This document shows positions 8,123-15,755 of a stretch of DNA of 20,997 nt, piece after piece. Below the pieces are notes generated by a model. The model was not told where the DNA came from, did no database searches, and saw only the letters and a program-made list of their open reading frames with translations. The number at the start of each line of letters is the position of its first letter. The stretch's first letter is position 1. The stretch covers positions 1 to 20,997 of the forward strand of contig CAUUHY010000013.1 of NCBI GenBank assembly GCA_963545265.1, in the 5' to 3' direction. The translations under genes were made by a program, and so were the position numbers. Source of the stretch: CAJPPJ01 sp963545265. Lineage in GTDB: Bacteria > Bacillota_I > Bacilli_A > RF39 > UBA660.

Positions 8123-8795
8123 ACAATACTTGTTTCTTTATTAATATATATTTTCTTGGATATTTATTATTATGTTTTTCTTTTTTAAATACAATTATAT
8201 TTCTTATATCTTTAGCTATAGGAAGAAGATATTCTTCTTGTTTTTCTATATTTAAATTTAAATTCTCTAATAAATTTTTACTAATTTCTTCTTTTCTTCC
8301 TCTCATTAATACCAATTCTTTTTGATATATATTATAAGAAAGTTCTGCTAAATAAGAAATATTACCAACTGCTCTTGCTATTACGATATCAGTTTTTATA
8401 TCTAAATCTTCTATTCTAGAATGTATTGCAACAATATTTTTTAAATCTAACATTTTTATAATATCATTTAAAAATTTTATTTTTTTATTATTTGAATCCA
8501 CTAAATATATTTTTAAATTAGGAAAAAATATTTTTAAAACAACTCCTGGAAATCCCGCTCCTGTTCCTATATCAGCAAGACTTTCAATATTATTAAAATT
8601 ATAATATTTAGAAATAATTATTGAATCATAAAAATGTTTTAAATAAATATCTTCATCTGTTATAAGAGCTGTTAAATTATATAATTTATTTTGTTCTTGT
8701 AAATATTTTTTATATTTGTTTAACATTTCTAATTGAGCTTTACTAACTAATATATTATTTTTTTCTAATTCTTTTAAAAATTTATTTTCTTTCAT
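8121..8795 (-). CDS. rsmG: 16S rRNA (guanine-527-N7)-methyltransferase RsmG
   Basis: A 224-residue RsmG (GidB), which uses S-adenosylmethionine to make m7G527 in 16S rRNA. The cofactor loop LADIGTGAGFPGVVLKI is at about residues 73-89, followed by the acidic strand IYLVDSNNKK, and then RAVGNISYLAEL and LMRGRKEEI, all family marks. The ATG overlaps the mnmG end by 14 nt, so the two are translationally coupled. The C-terminus is lysine-rich (NNKYPRKYILIKKQ). In other bacteria loss of this enzyme gives low-level streptomycin resistance. Length and order are normal. Confidence 0.96.
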   Translation of the reverse strand: MKENKFLKELEKNNILVSKAQLEMLNKYKKYLQEQNKLYNLTALITDEDIYLKHFYDSIIISKYYNFNNIESLADIGTGAGFPGVVLKIFFPNLKIYLVDSNNKKIKFLNDIIKMLDLKNIVAIHSRIEDLDIKTDIVIARAVGNISYLAELSYNIYQKELVLMRGRKEEISKNLLENLNLNIEKQEEYLLPIAKDIRNIIVFKKEKHNNKYPRKYILIKKQVL

Positions 8796-10650
8796 TTTTA
8801 ATCCCTTTTAAATATATTTGAACTTTCATAATATCATTAAGATTAACTCCACTAATTCTTAAAGCTTGCCCTAAATTAACTGGATTTATACTATTAAGTT
8901 TTTCTGTTGCTTCTGAACTTAAATTACTTATATTTTTGTAATTAATATTTTCTGGTATTTTTATATTTTCATAGACATTCATTTTATCTATTTCTTTTTG
9001 TTCTTTAGCAATATAACCTGCATATTTAATATCTGTTTCTACTACTTGCATTACTACTTTTTGATAAGTATTTTTAAAAAATTTAGTTAAATTTTCTATT
9101 TTTATCTCAGGTCTTTTTAATAAATCATATAATTTTATTCCATCATATATTTTAACTGATGATAAAGATTCTAAAAAATTGTTATTTTCTTCATTTGGTA
9201 CTAATTTTATTGTTTGTAACTCTTCTATTAAACTTTTTTCTTCTTTTTTCTTTTCCTCAAATAAAAGATAATCTTCTTTTGTTACCAAACCTACTTTTTT
9301 ACCATATTCTCTTAATCTAAAATCGGCATTATCATCTCTTAAAATAAGTCTATATTCTGCTCTTGAAGTTAATAATCTATATGGGTCTATTACACCTTTT
9401 GTTACTAAATCATCTATTAATACTCCAATATATGCTTCATCTCTTTTTAAGATTAAAGGTTCTTCTCCTTTTAATTTTAAAGATGCATTTATTCCAGCTA
9501 TTAGACCTTGACATGCTGCTTCTTCATATCCACTAGTTCCATTTATTTGACCTGCTGTGTATAAGTTTTCTATTATTTTTGTTTCTAAACTAGGTTTTAT
9601 TTGTAATGAATCAACTGCATCATATTCTATTGCATAAGCATACTTTTTAACTACACAATTTTCAAGTCCTGGTAATGTTCTTATCATTTTATCTTGAACA
9701 TCTATTGGCATACTACTAGAAAATCCTTGTACATATATATCATCTGTATATTTGCTTTCTGGTTCCAAAAATACTTGATGAGATTCTTTATCTTTAAATC
9801 TAACTATTTTATCTTCGATAGAAGGACAATATCTAGGTCCAACTCCTTCTACTATTCCTCCATACATACTAGATTTTTCTAAATTGGCATTAATAATATC
9901 GTGAGTATCTTTATTGGTATAGATTAAATAACATGGAAGTTGTTTTTCTGTATCATAAACTTTATCGTAATTTGAATAAGAAAAATGCCATATTTCATCA
10001 TCTCCAGGTTGTTTTTCACCTTTTGAAAAATCTATTGAATCTCTTGCTATTCTTGGTGGTGTTCCCGTTTTTAATCTTTTAATATTAAAACCTAATTCTT
10101 TTAAATTATCACTTAGTGTTAAAGAGGGAGTTTCACCATGTGGTCCTTCTTGAGTTTTTTCCATTCCCCTTAATATACTAGCTTTCATATATGTTCCTGT
10201 AGTAACTATTACTATATCAGAATATATATTATCACCAGACTCGGTAGATATACCTTTTACTTTTTTGTCCTCTACCAATATAGAACCAACCATATCTTCT
10301 TTTATATCTAAATTTTCTTGATTAACTAAAGTATTTAGCATTTCTTTATGATATATTTTTTTATCTGCTTGAGCTCTTAAAGATCTAACAGCAGGTCCTT
10401 TTTTAGTATTTAACATCTTCATTTGAAGTTGGCTTTTATCTATGTTTTTAGCCATTTCTCCACCTAAAGCATCTATTTCTTTAACAACTATTCCTTTTGC
10501 TGGTCCACCAATTGAAGGATTACATGGCATATCAGCTATATTATCTATATTACTTGTTATCAGTAATGTTTTATTATTTGTTCTTGCACATGAAAGAGCA
10601 GCTTCACAACCAGCATGTCCTCCACCTATTACTATCACATCATATTTCAT
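8782..10650 (-). CDS. mnmG: tRNA uridine-5-carboxymethylaminomethyl modification enzyme MnmG (GidA)
   Basis: A 622-residue FAD-dependent MnmG. With MnmE it adds the (carboxymethyl)aminomethyl group to wobble U34 of certain tRNAs. The N-terminal dinucleotide-binding motif VIGGGHAGCEAAL is at residues 6-18. It is followed by ADMPCNPSIGGPAKG, RLKTGTPPRI and PRYCPSIEDKIVRF, which contains the catalytic-region cysteine. FSSSMPIDVQ, GTSGYEEAACQGLIAG and SRAEYRLILRDDNAD are also present. The C-terminal helical domain that binds MnmE ends at ALRISGVNLNDI. It starts 1 nt after the mnmE stop, so the partners are made together. No abnormal residues seen. Confidence 0.97.
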   Translation of the reverse strand: MKYDVIVIGGGHAGCEAALSCARTNNKTLLITSNIDNIADMPCNPSIGGPAKGIVVKEIDALGGEMAKNIDKSQLQMKMLNTKKGPAVRSLRAQADKKIYHKEMLNTLVNQENLDIKEDMVGSILVEDKKVKGISTESGDNIYSDIVIVTTGTYMKASILRGMEKTQEGPHGETPSLTLSDNLKELGFNIKRLKTGTPPRIARDSIDFSKGEKQPGDDEIWHFSYSNYDKVYDTEKQLPCYLIYTNKDTHDIINANLEKSSMYGGIVEGVGPRYCPSIEDKIVRFKDKESHQVFLEPESKYTDDIYVQGFSSSMPIDVQDKMIRTLPGLENCVVKKYAYAIEYDAVDSLQIKPSLETKIIENLYTAGQINGTSGYEEAACQGLIAGINASLKLKGEEPLILKRDEAYIGVLIDDLVTKGVIDPYRLLTSRAEYRLILRDDNADFRLREYGKKVGLVTKEDYLLFEEKKKEEKSLIEELQTIKLVPNEENNNFLESLSSVKIYDGIKLYDLLKRPEIKIENLTKFFKNTYQKVVMQVVETDIKYAGYIAKEQKEIDKMNVYENIKIPENINYKNISNLSSEATEKLNSINPVNLGQALRISGVNLNDIMKVQIYLKGIKNERK

Positions 10651-10651
10651 A

Positions 10652-12001
10652 TTATTTACCTACACAAAATCTTTCGAAAATTCTATCAATAACATCAAGT
10701 TTACTTCCTTCGCCTAACATTTCTGATAATTTTTCATATATATTTTTTAAATCAAATTCTATTAAATCAATAGGATCATTATTATTAAGCGCTTGTTTTA
10801 CATCTTGAAGTATAGCTAGAGATTCTTTTACTAAATTTATTTGTCTTGCGTTTGTTAAAATCATTAAATCACTAGAATTTAAACTACCTAAATTAAATAA
10901 TTCTATTATTTTATCTTTTAATATATCTATTTTTTCTTTTTCTATAGTATTGATATATATGACATTTTCTAAATCTAAATTACTTATATCTAATTTATTT
11001 TCTAAATCAGTTTTATTAATTACGACTATTCTCTTTTTATCATTTGATTTTTCTATTAAATCTTTGTCATAATTTGTTAAAACTTCATTGTTATTAAGTA
11101 CTAAAATAACTAAATCTGCTTCTTCTATTTGTTTTAAAGATTTATCTACTCCATACTTTTCTACTATATCTTCTGTTTCTCTTATACCTGCTGTATCTAT
11201 TAAATTAAATGTAACTCCATCTATTAAAACACTACCTTCTACTAAATCTCTTGTTGTCCCAGGAATATTTGTAACTATAGCTTTATCATAATCAAGTAAA
11301 GAATTTAATATTGAACTTTTACCTACATTTGGTCTTCCTATTATGGCAGTTTTTATACCTGCTTTTATTATTTCTCCATCTACACTGTTTTTTAAGATAC
11401 TTTTTAAAGAATTTTCTATATAATCAACTTCTTTTTTAATATTTTCATTAGTAGTTACATAAATATCTGTATATTCAGGATAATCTATATTAACTGCTAT
11501 ATCAGAAATGATATTTAATAAATTATCTTTAAAAGTTTTAATTAACTGACTTAATTTACCACTAACTTTATTTATCGATATTTTTCTATTTAATTCACTA
11601 TCAGAGTTTAATAATTCATTAATTCCTTCTGCTTCAATTAAATCTATTCTTCCATTTAAATAAGCTCTTTTAGTAAATTCACCTTTTTCTGCTAATCTTG
11701 CTCCTTTAAGCATTATTAATTCTAAAATTTTTTTAGTTGTAGCAATACTACCATGACACGATATTTCAACTATATCTTCTAGTGTATATGTTTTTGGACT
11801 TTTCATAACAGTTACTAAAACTTCATCTATTACTTCTTCATTATCTTTTATATATCCATATACTACTTTGTGACTTTCTACATTTTTTAAATCACGACTA
11901 AAGATGCTATCAACTATATCAATAGCATCTTTACCACTAAGTCTAACTATAGATATTGCACCAACTCCAATAGCAGTTGATATTGCAACTATTGTATCCA
12001 T
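10652..12001 (-). CDS. mnmE: tRNA modification GTPase MnmE
   Basis: A 449-residue MnmE (TrmE/ThdF), the GTPase partner of MnmG. The N-terminal tetrahydrofolate-binding domain starts DTIVAISTAIGVGAISIVRL. The G domain has GRPNVGKS (222-229), the GTTRD switch, DTAGIRET and NKTD. The C-terminus keeps the C-x-G-K motif (FCVGK) whose cysteine is essential in E. coli. The start follows AGGAGG by 5 nt and lies directly downstream of the khpB terminator. No clear promoter is seen in the 27-nt gap, so transcription must come from readthrough or from inside khpB. Length is typical. Confidence 0.97.
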   Translation of the reverse strand: MDTIVAISTAIGVGAISIVRLSGKDAIDIVDSIFSRDLKNVESHKVVYGYIKDNEEVIDEVLVTVMKSPKTYTLEDIVEISCHGSIATTKKILELIMLKGARLAEKGEFTKRAYLNGRIDLIEAEGINELLNSDSELNRKISINKVSGKLSQLIKTFKDNLLNIISDIAVNIDYPEYTDIYVTTNENIKKEVDYIENSLKSILKNSVDGEIIKAGIKTAIIGRPNVGKSSILNSLLDYDKAIVTNIPGTTRDLVEGSVLIDGVTFNLIDTAGIRETEDIVEKYGVDKSLKQIEEADLVILVLNNNEVLTNYDKDLIEKSNDKKRIVVINKTDLENKLDISNLDLENVIYINTIEKEKIDILKDKIIELFNLGSLNSSDLMILTNARQINLVKESLAILQDVKQALNNNDPIDLIEFDLKNIYEKLSEMLGEGSKLDVIDRIFERFCVGK

Positions 12002-12014
12002 CTTGCCTCCTATA

Positions 12015-12041
12015 AAAAGAAAAGAGTTTTAAGACTCTCTT
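12015..12041 (-). terminator. Terminator-like hairpin after khpB
   Basis: In the leftward transcript an 8-bp stem (AAGAGAGU with ACUCUUUU, one G-U pair) closes a 6-nt loop and is followed by UUUUCUUUUU. The khpB stop codon (12029-12031) lies in the loop. It should end or attenuate the rpmH-rnpA-yidC-khpB transcript before mnmE. Confidence 0.6.
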
Positions 12042-12643
12042 TTTTTAATAACAACATATCTATTTGGTTCTTCTCCAGAACTTTCAGTAACTATATTTTT
12101 AAAATTTGATAATGCATTATGAACTATACGTCTTTCGTAAGAATTCATTGGATCTAAATTTACTTCAACACCTGTTTTTAATACTTCTTTTGCAATATTT
12201 TTAGCTAAAAATATTAATTTTTTTTCTTTATGTTTTTTATAATTTGAAACATCTAAAATAAATTTAAATTCATCTAATTCATTTATTCTTAAATATTTAA
12301 TAAGTATACTAGTTAAAGCTTTTAAATTTTTCGAGTTTTTTCCTATTACAATACTATCATTATCTGTTTTTAAATTAATATAAAAGGTATTATTTTTATA
12401 ATAAGTATCTACATTTATTACTTTAATAGACATATCATTTAATATATTTTTTATTTTTTCTATTAAATCTTCTTCTATATCAGTCTTTTTAACAATTGAT
12501 AATTCTATTTTTTTTGTTTTGAATAAACCTGTTTTTATTTCTTTTTCTATAAAAATTATATCTTCATTATTAATATTCATTTCATATAAAGCTAAATTTA
12601 ATACATCTTCTTTTTTCTTACCTATATAAATACTTTTTTCCAT
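12029..12643 (-). CDS. khpB: RNA-binding protein KhpB (Jag/EloR)
   Basis: A 204-residue KhpB/Jag protein: Jag-N domain (about 1-50, with GLFKTKKIELSI), a short linker, a KH domain (about 75-150) and an R3H domain (about 155-203, with YERRIVHNALSNF carrying the Arg-x3-His pattern). In streptococci and lactobacilli KhpB with KhpA binds RNA and affects cell elongation. The linker between Jag-N and KH is short. The KH GxxG loop reads GKNS instead of the usual GK-x-G, so RNA binding by this domain may be changed. ATG and yidC stop share one base (TAATG), so translation is coupled to yidC, the usual partner gene. Confidence 0.93.
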   Translation of the reverse strand: MEKSIYIGKKKEDVLNLALYEMNINNEDIIFIEKEIKTGLFKTKKIELSIVKKTDIEEDLIEKIKNILNDMSIKVINVDTYYKNNTFYINLKTDNDSIVIGKNSKNLKALTSILIKYLRINELDEFKFILDVSNYKKHKEKKLIFLAKNIAKEVLKTGVEVNLDPMNSYERRIVHNALSNFKNIVTESSGEEPNRYVVIKKRES

Positions 12644-13578
12644 TATTTTACCTCAGCTTTTTTATTTATTATATAACTTTGTAAAAAAGCAAATCCACTT
12701 TGAACTATCCAATATATATTAAGTGCTGCTGGTGATACTAAAGCCATAAATCCAATAATTAAAGGCATAACTATAAATAATGTATTCATACTTTGTGCTA
12801 CTTCATTATTGTTAGAATTTATTTGTGTAACTTTTAAACTAAAATATGTAATAACTATATTTAAAACTACTAATAATAAATATAAATATTTTCCAGTATT
12901 AAAAGCTGTAATTGGAGAAGTTCCTAGCTGAAATCCTAAAAATACACTTTCAAAAACTGATGGAGTTCTCATTATAGATTCATAAAAAGCTATAAATATA
13001 ACTGCTGTTAATATTCCTGAAGCTATACTACTAAGAGGATTTAAATTATATTTTTTATATATAGAAGCTTGCTCTCTTGTTTTATTCATTATAGAAACTT
13101 GATCAGTTTTACCAGTATATTTTTTTTCTAACTTAGCTAATTCTGGTTGTATTTCCTTCATTATCTTATTTTGTTTAATTTGTGAAATCGTAATTGGTAA
13201 TGTTACTAATTTTAAAATTAAAGTTACAATTATTATAGATAAACCATAATTTTTAATCAACATACCAAGTTGAACCAATAAAACAACTAAAGGTTTTATA
13301 AAAAAACTATCCCATAATCCACTGTATTTACCTTTAAATAACATGTATTCGTTACATTTTGGTAATTTAGATATATCCACTTTATCTTTATATTTATTAT
13401 AAACTTTTATACTTTCTTCATCTTCTGGCTGACAAACTATATTTTCAGTTAATTGTTGTTTTGTAACTGGATTTGTAATAATTTTTTTATTTTCTTTTAA
13501 TGGTTTTACACATGCAGTTAACAAAAATAAACATAGTACTAAAAATCCTAGTAATTTAATTTTTTTATTATTGAACAT
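12643..13578 (-). CDS. yidC: Membrane protein insertase YidC (SpoIIIJ/OxaA), lipoprotein
   Basis: A 311-residue YidC/Oxa1 insertase that places membrane proteins in the bilayer alone or with SecYEG. A basic start and hydrophobic stretch end in the lipobox LTAC (Cys23), so it is a lipoprotein. An extracytoplasmic stretch of about 65 residues with two further Cys precedes the first core segment (about 112-130). That segment reads GLSIIIVTLILKLVTLPI, where Lys123 stands at the place of the conserved groove arginine (Arg73 in B. subtilis SpoIIIJ). The cytoplasmic hairpin IQPELAKLEKKY follows, then the remaining membrane segments and a short tail without the long basic extension of YidC2. It overlaps rnpA by 11 nt. 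Confidence 0.95.
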   Translation of the reverse strand: MFNNKKIKLLGFLVLCLFLLTACVKPLKENKKIITNPVTKQQLTENIVCQPEDEESIKVYNKYKDKVDISKLPKCNEYMLFKGKYSGLWDSFFIKPLVVLLVQLGMLIKNYGLSIIIVTLILKLVTLPITISQIKQNKIMKEIQPELAKLEKKYTGKTDQVSIMNKTREQASIYKKYNLNPLSSIASGILTAVIFIAFYESIMRTPSVFESVFLGFQLGTSPITAFNTGKYLYLLLVVLNIVITYFSLKVTQINSNNNEVAQSMNTLFIVMPLIIGFMALVSPAALNIYWIVQSGFAFLQSYIINKKAEVK

Positions 13579-13915
13579 TATTATTTCCTTTCAACTTATT
13601 TAAAGTATTTAAAAATAAGTCATCTAATTGTGAAAAAGATACATCATTAATCTCTTTCTTTATTATTATAATATATTCTTCTCCATTTTTATATAAACTT
13701 TTATGTTTATATATTATTTCTCTTAATTGTCTTTTTATTTTGTTACGCAAAAAAGCTTTACCTACTTTTTTACCTATAGATAAACCAAAACGATAATAGT
13801 TATCATTTTGATTATCCACATAATATATAGTAAAGCAACTTTCTTTTACATATTTTCCTTTTTTTATTACCTTCAAAAAATCTTCATTTTTCTTGATAGT
13901 ATTTATTTTTTTCAT
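13568..13915 (-). CDS. rnpA: Ribonuclease P protein component RnpA
   Basis: A 115-residue RNase P protein, which helps the catalytic RNA bind pre-tRNA 5' leaders. The RNR signature is intact: FGLSIGKKVGKAFLRNKIKR followed by QLRE, with the central beta-sheet face (FTIYYVDNQ) before it. It starts 12 nt after the rpmH stop with only a weak TAGG ribosome binding site, so it probably depends on rpmH translation. It overlaps yidC by 11 nt at its end. Size and context are typical. Confidence 0.95.
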   Translation of the reverse strand: MKKINTIKKNEDFLKVIKKGKYVKESCFTIYYVDNQNDNYYRFGLSIGKKVGKAFLRNKIKRQLREIIYKHKSLYKNGEEYIIIIKKEINDVSFSQLDDLFLNTLNKLKGNNNVQ

Positions 13916-13927
13916 ATATTAAACTAC

Positions 13928-14050
13928 CTAAGCAGATAATACTTTACGACCCTTACGTCTTCTTCTTGCAACTATACCACTTTTTTGTCTAGAAAAAAAT
14001 CCACATTTCTTTTTTCTATTTCTATTATTTGGTTGAAAAGTTCTTTTCAT
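13928..14050 (-). CDS. rpmH: 50S ribosomal protein L34 (unusually short)
   Basis: A 40-residue L34. The start MKRTFQPNNRNRKKK and the end ARRRRKGRKVLSA are canonical, and the ribosome binding site AAGGAGG is strong. The middle reads CGFFSRQKSGIV where usual bacterial L34 (about 44 residues) has HGFRAR-M-x-T-x-x-GRKVL; four residues are missing and the region is divergent. The frame is continuous to the normal C-terminus, so this is not a frameshift. It is the first leftward gene from the origin and heads the rpmH-rnpA-yidC-khpB operon. Stop codon TAG. Confidence 0.95.
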   Translation of the reverse strand: MKRTFQPNNRNRKKKCGFFSRQKSGIVARRRRKGRKVLSA

Positions 14051-14078
14051 AAGTCCTCCTTCTAAATAAACATTAATG

Positions 14079-14107
14079 ATTATATCTTATTTTCTATAAA
14101 AATAAAA
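14079..14107 (-). promoter_or_regulatory. Promoter of rpmH operon
   Basis: Leftward: TTTTAT (14102-14107), 17-nt spacer, perfect TATAAT (14079-14084), 28 nt before the rpmH ATG. The sequence AACTTTTAT at the -35 is identical to that of the noc promoter. Confidence 0.65.
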
Positions 14108-14311
14108 GTTTTATTTTATATGAACATAGATTATTTAATTATAATATATAAATATTTAACTTTTCAACATATAAACATGTTAATTTTATAGTTATTAAAA
14201 TATAAACTTTATAAAATTTGTTCATTTGTTCATAAATTACTTTTATCTTTATTATATATAGACATTGTTTGTTTATATCTTTGAATATATTGTGTTTATT
14301 TTATTTTACTC

Positions 14312-14340
14312 TTTTATTTATCTACAAAATATACTACAAT
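14312..14340 (+). promoter_or_regulatory. Promoter of dnaA
   Basis: TTTTAT (14312-14317), 17-nt spacer, TACAAT (14335-14340), 26 nt before the dnaA ATG. The layout equals that of rpmH and noc. The DnaA-box-like TTATCTACA (14318-14326) fills the start of the spacer, so DnaA bound there would block RNA polymerase, fitting autorepression. Confidence 0.5.
14318..14326 (+). promoter_or_regulatory. DnaA box TTATCTACA (upstream of dnaA)
   Basis: One mismatch from the consensus TTATCCACA. An identical 9-mer lies between dnaA and dnaN at 15756-15764. Position in the dnaA promoter spacer suggests both origin and autoregulatory roles. Confidence 0.6.
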
Positions 14341-14366
14341 AATTCATAACATGTTGGGGGATTATC

Positions 14367-15722
14367 ATGGAAGAAGGGAAAGTTTGGAATTTAGTTTTAG
14401 AAAAAATTAAAAATGATGTAACTGATGTAACTTTTAAAAATTATTTTAAACAAACTGTTCTTCATTCTTTAACCTATAATAGTGCTAAAATTATATGTAA
14501 TTCAGGTAATATTCAAAAAGAATTTATCGAAAAGTATTATTTCAACGCTTTAAAAAAATATTTTTTAGAAGTTACTGAAAACAATTTAGATATTATATTA
14601 TTGACTAAAGATGATTTAGAGTCTGAGATTGAAACACCAAAAATTCAGCAAAATAATTTGATTATTAATAATTTTATTCATAAATCTAATTTAAACAAAA
14701 ACTTAACTTTCGATACTTTTATAGTAGGTAAGAGTAATGCAATAGCAGCTCAATGTGCAAGAGTAGTATCTCTTAGTCCAGGAGATTCATATAATCCATT
14801 TTATTTATATGGTAATAGTGGAGTAGGTAAAACTCATTTAATGCAAGCAATTGGTAATTATATTGAAGATAACACCAATAAAAAAGTATTATATGTTCCT
14901 ACAGAAGAATTTATAAGTGATTTTACTAGCATGGCTAGACAATTAAACGTTAATAATAATACTGATAAATTAGAACAATTTAAAAACAAATATAGAAATA
15001 TCGATGTTTTAATAATTGATGATATTCAATCTTTAGGAACAACCAAAACTACTCAAGAAGAATTTTTTAATATTTTTAATGAATTACATAATAACAATAA
15101 ACAAATAATCGTATCTTCAGATTCTTCACCAAACGACTTAAAAAAATTAGAGGAAAGATTAAAAACAAGATTTTTATGGAGTGGAGCATTTAATATAGAT
15201 CCACCTGATTATGATTTAAGAATAAATATAATAAAATCTAAAATAAAAGAAAAAGAAATTGTAGATATCGATAATGACTCAATAGAATATATCGCCACTA
15301 ATATAAGTAGTGATGTTAGAAGTTTAGAAGGTGCTATAAAAAGAATACTTTTATATCATAATATGTATGGTACAAGCGATTTAAACACTACAATTGATGC
15401 TCTTAGAGATCTTATTGGTAGAGGTACTGGTACTAAGAACGATATAAACCATATTCAAAAGATAGTCGCGGATTATTACAGAATTTCAGTAGATGATTTA
15501 AAAGCTAAAAGAAGAAGTCCCAATATATTAATTCCAAGGCAAATTGCTTTGTATTTATGTAATAAACACACTAAAGAAAACCTATCTAAAATAGGTATTG
15601 AATTTGGACAAACACATTCTACTGTCATAAATGCAATTAATAGAGTAGAAAAAATGATAAAGACTAAAATAGATATGAAAAAAGTTATAAAAGATTTAGA
15701 AAATGATATAAATAAACAATAA
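14367..15722 (+). CDS. dnaA: Chromosomal replication initiator protein DnaA
   Basis: A 451-residue DnaA, the AAA+ initiator that binds boxes in oriC and opens the helix. Domain I is at about 1-80 (WNLVLEKIKNDVTDVTFKNY). A short linker follows. Domain III starts near 112 (LTFDTFIVGKSN) with Walker A GNSGVGKT (149-156), Walker B LIIDDIQ (215-221), LEERLKTRF near 261-269, and sensor 2 in SDVRSLEGAIKR. Domain IV (about 360-451) keeps KRRSPN with the minor-groove arginine and PRQIALYL. However, the recognition helix reads FGQTHSTV (413-420) in place of the usual FGGRDHTTV: one residue shorter, with Asp to Thr and Thr to Ser changes. The ribosome binding site GGGGGA is an unusual G-run. It is the first rightward gene from the origin. 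Confidence 0.97.
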   Translation: MEEGKVWNLVLEKIKNDVTDVTFKNYFKQTVLHSLTYNSAKIICNSGNIQKEFIEKYYFNALKKYFLEVTENNLDIILLTKDDLESEIETPKIQQNNLIINNFIHKSNLNKNLTFDTFIVGKSNAIAAQCARVVSLSPGDSYNPFYLYGNSGVGKTHLMQAIGNYIEDNTNKKVLYVPTEEFISDFTSMARQLNVNNNTDKLEQFKNKYRNIDVLIIDDIQSLGTTKTTQEEFFNIFNELHNNNKQIIVSSDSSPNDLKKLEERLKTRFLWSGAFNIDPPDYDLRINIIKSKIKEKEIVDIDNDSIEYIATNISSDVRSLEGAIKRILLYHNMYGTSDLNTTIDALRDLIGRGTGTKNDINHIQKIVADYYRISVDDLKAKRRSPNILIPRQIALYLCNKHTKENLSKIGIEFGQTHSTVINAINRVEKMIKTKIDMKKVIKDLENDINKQ

Positions 15723-15755
15723 TGTTCATGATATAAACATCAATATAACTAATAT

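Larger units (their letters stand above)
14051..14366. other. oriC: Replication origin oriC, part 1 (rpmH-dnaA gap)
   Basis: This 316-nt non-coding gap is where the direction of transcription diverges, between rpmH and dnaA, the usual origin site in Bacillota. It contains a run of 30 bases without G or C (14130-14159), a candidate unwinding element. DnaA-box-like sites occur on both strands: ATATGAACA 14118-14126 (+), ATATAAACA 14169-14177 (+), TTATGAACA 14227-14235 (-), ATATAAACA 14270-14278 (-), TTATCTACA 14318-14326 (+). It also holds a tandem TTTGTTCA repeat (14217-14233), two AACATGTT palindromes (14174-14181, 14348-14355), and the rpmH and dnaA promoters. Assignment rests on context; box sequences deviate from TTATCCACA. 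Confidence 0.8.

Noticed and set aside
9694..9882. Plus-strand ORF inside mnmG
   Set aside because: It is antisense to a strongly conserved enzyme and has no ribosome binding or family support.
10442..10808. Two overlapping plus-strand ORFs across the mnmG/mnmE junction
   Set aside because: Both are antisense shadows of conserved coding sequence.
11088..11291. Plus-strand ORF inside mnmE
   Set aside because: It is antisense to the MnmE G domain.
13928..14050. rpmH frameshift or pseudogene
   Set aside because: The frame is open from canonical start to canonical ARRRRKGRKVLSA end with a strong ribosome binding site; the gap is an in-frame shortening.
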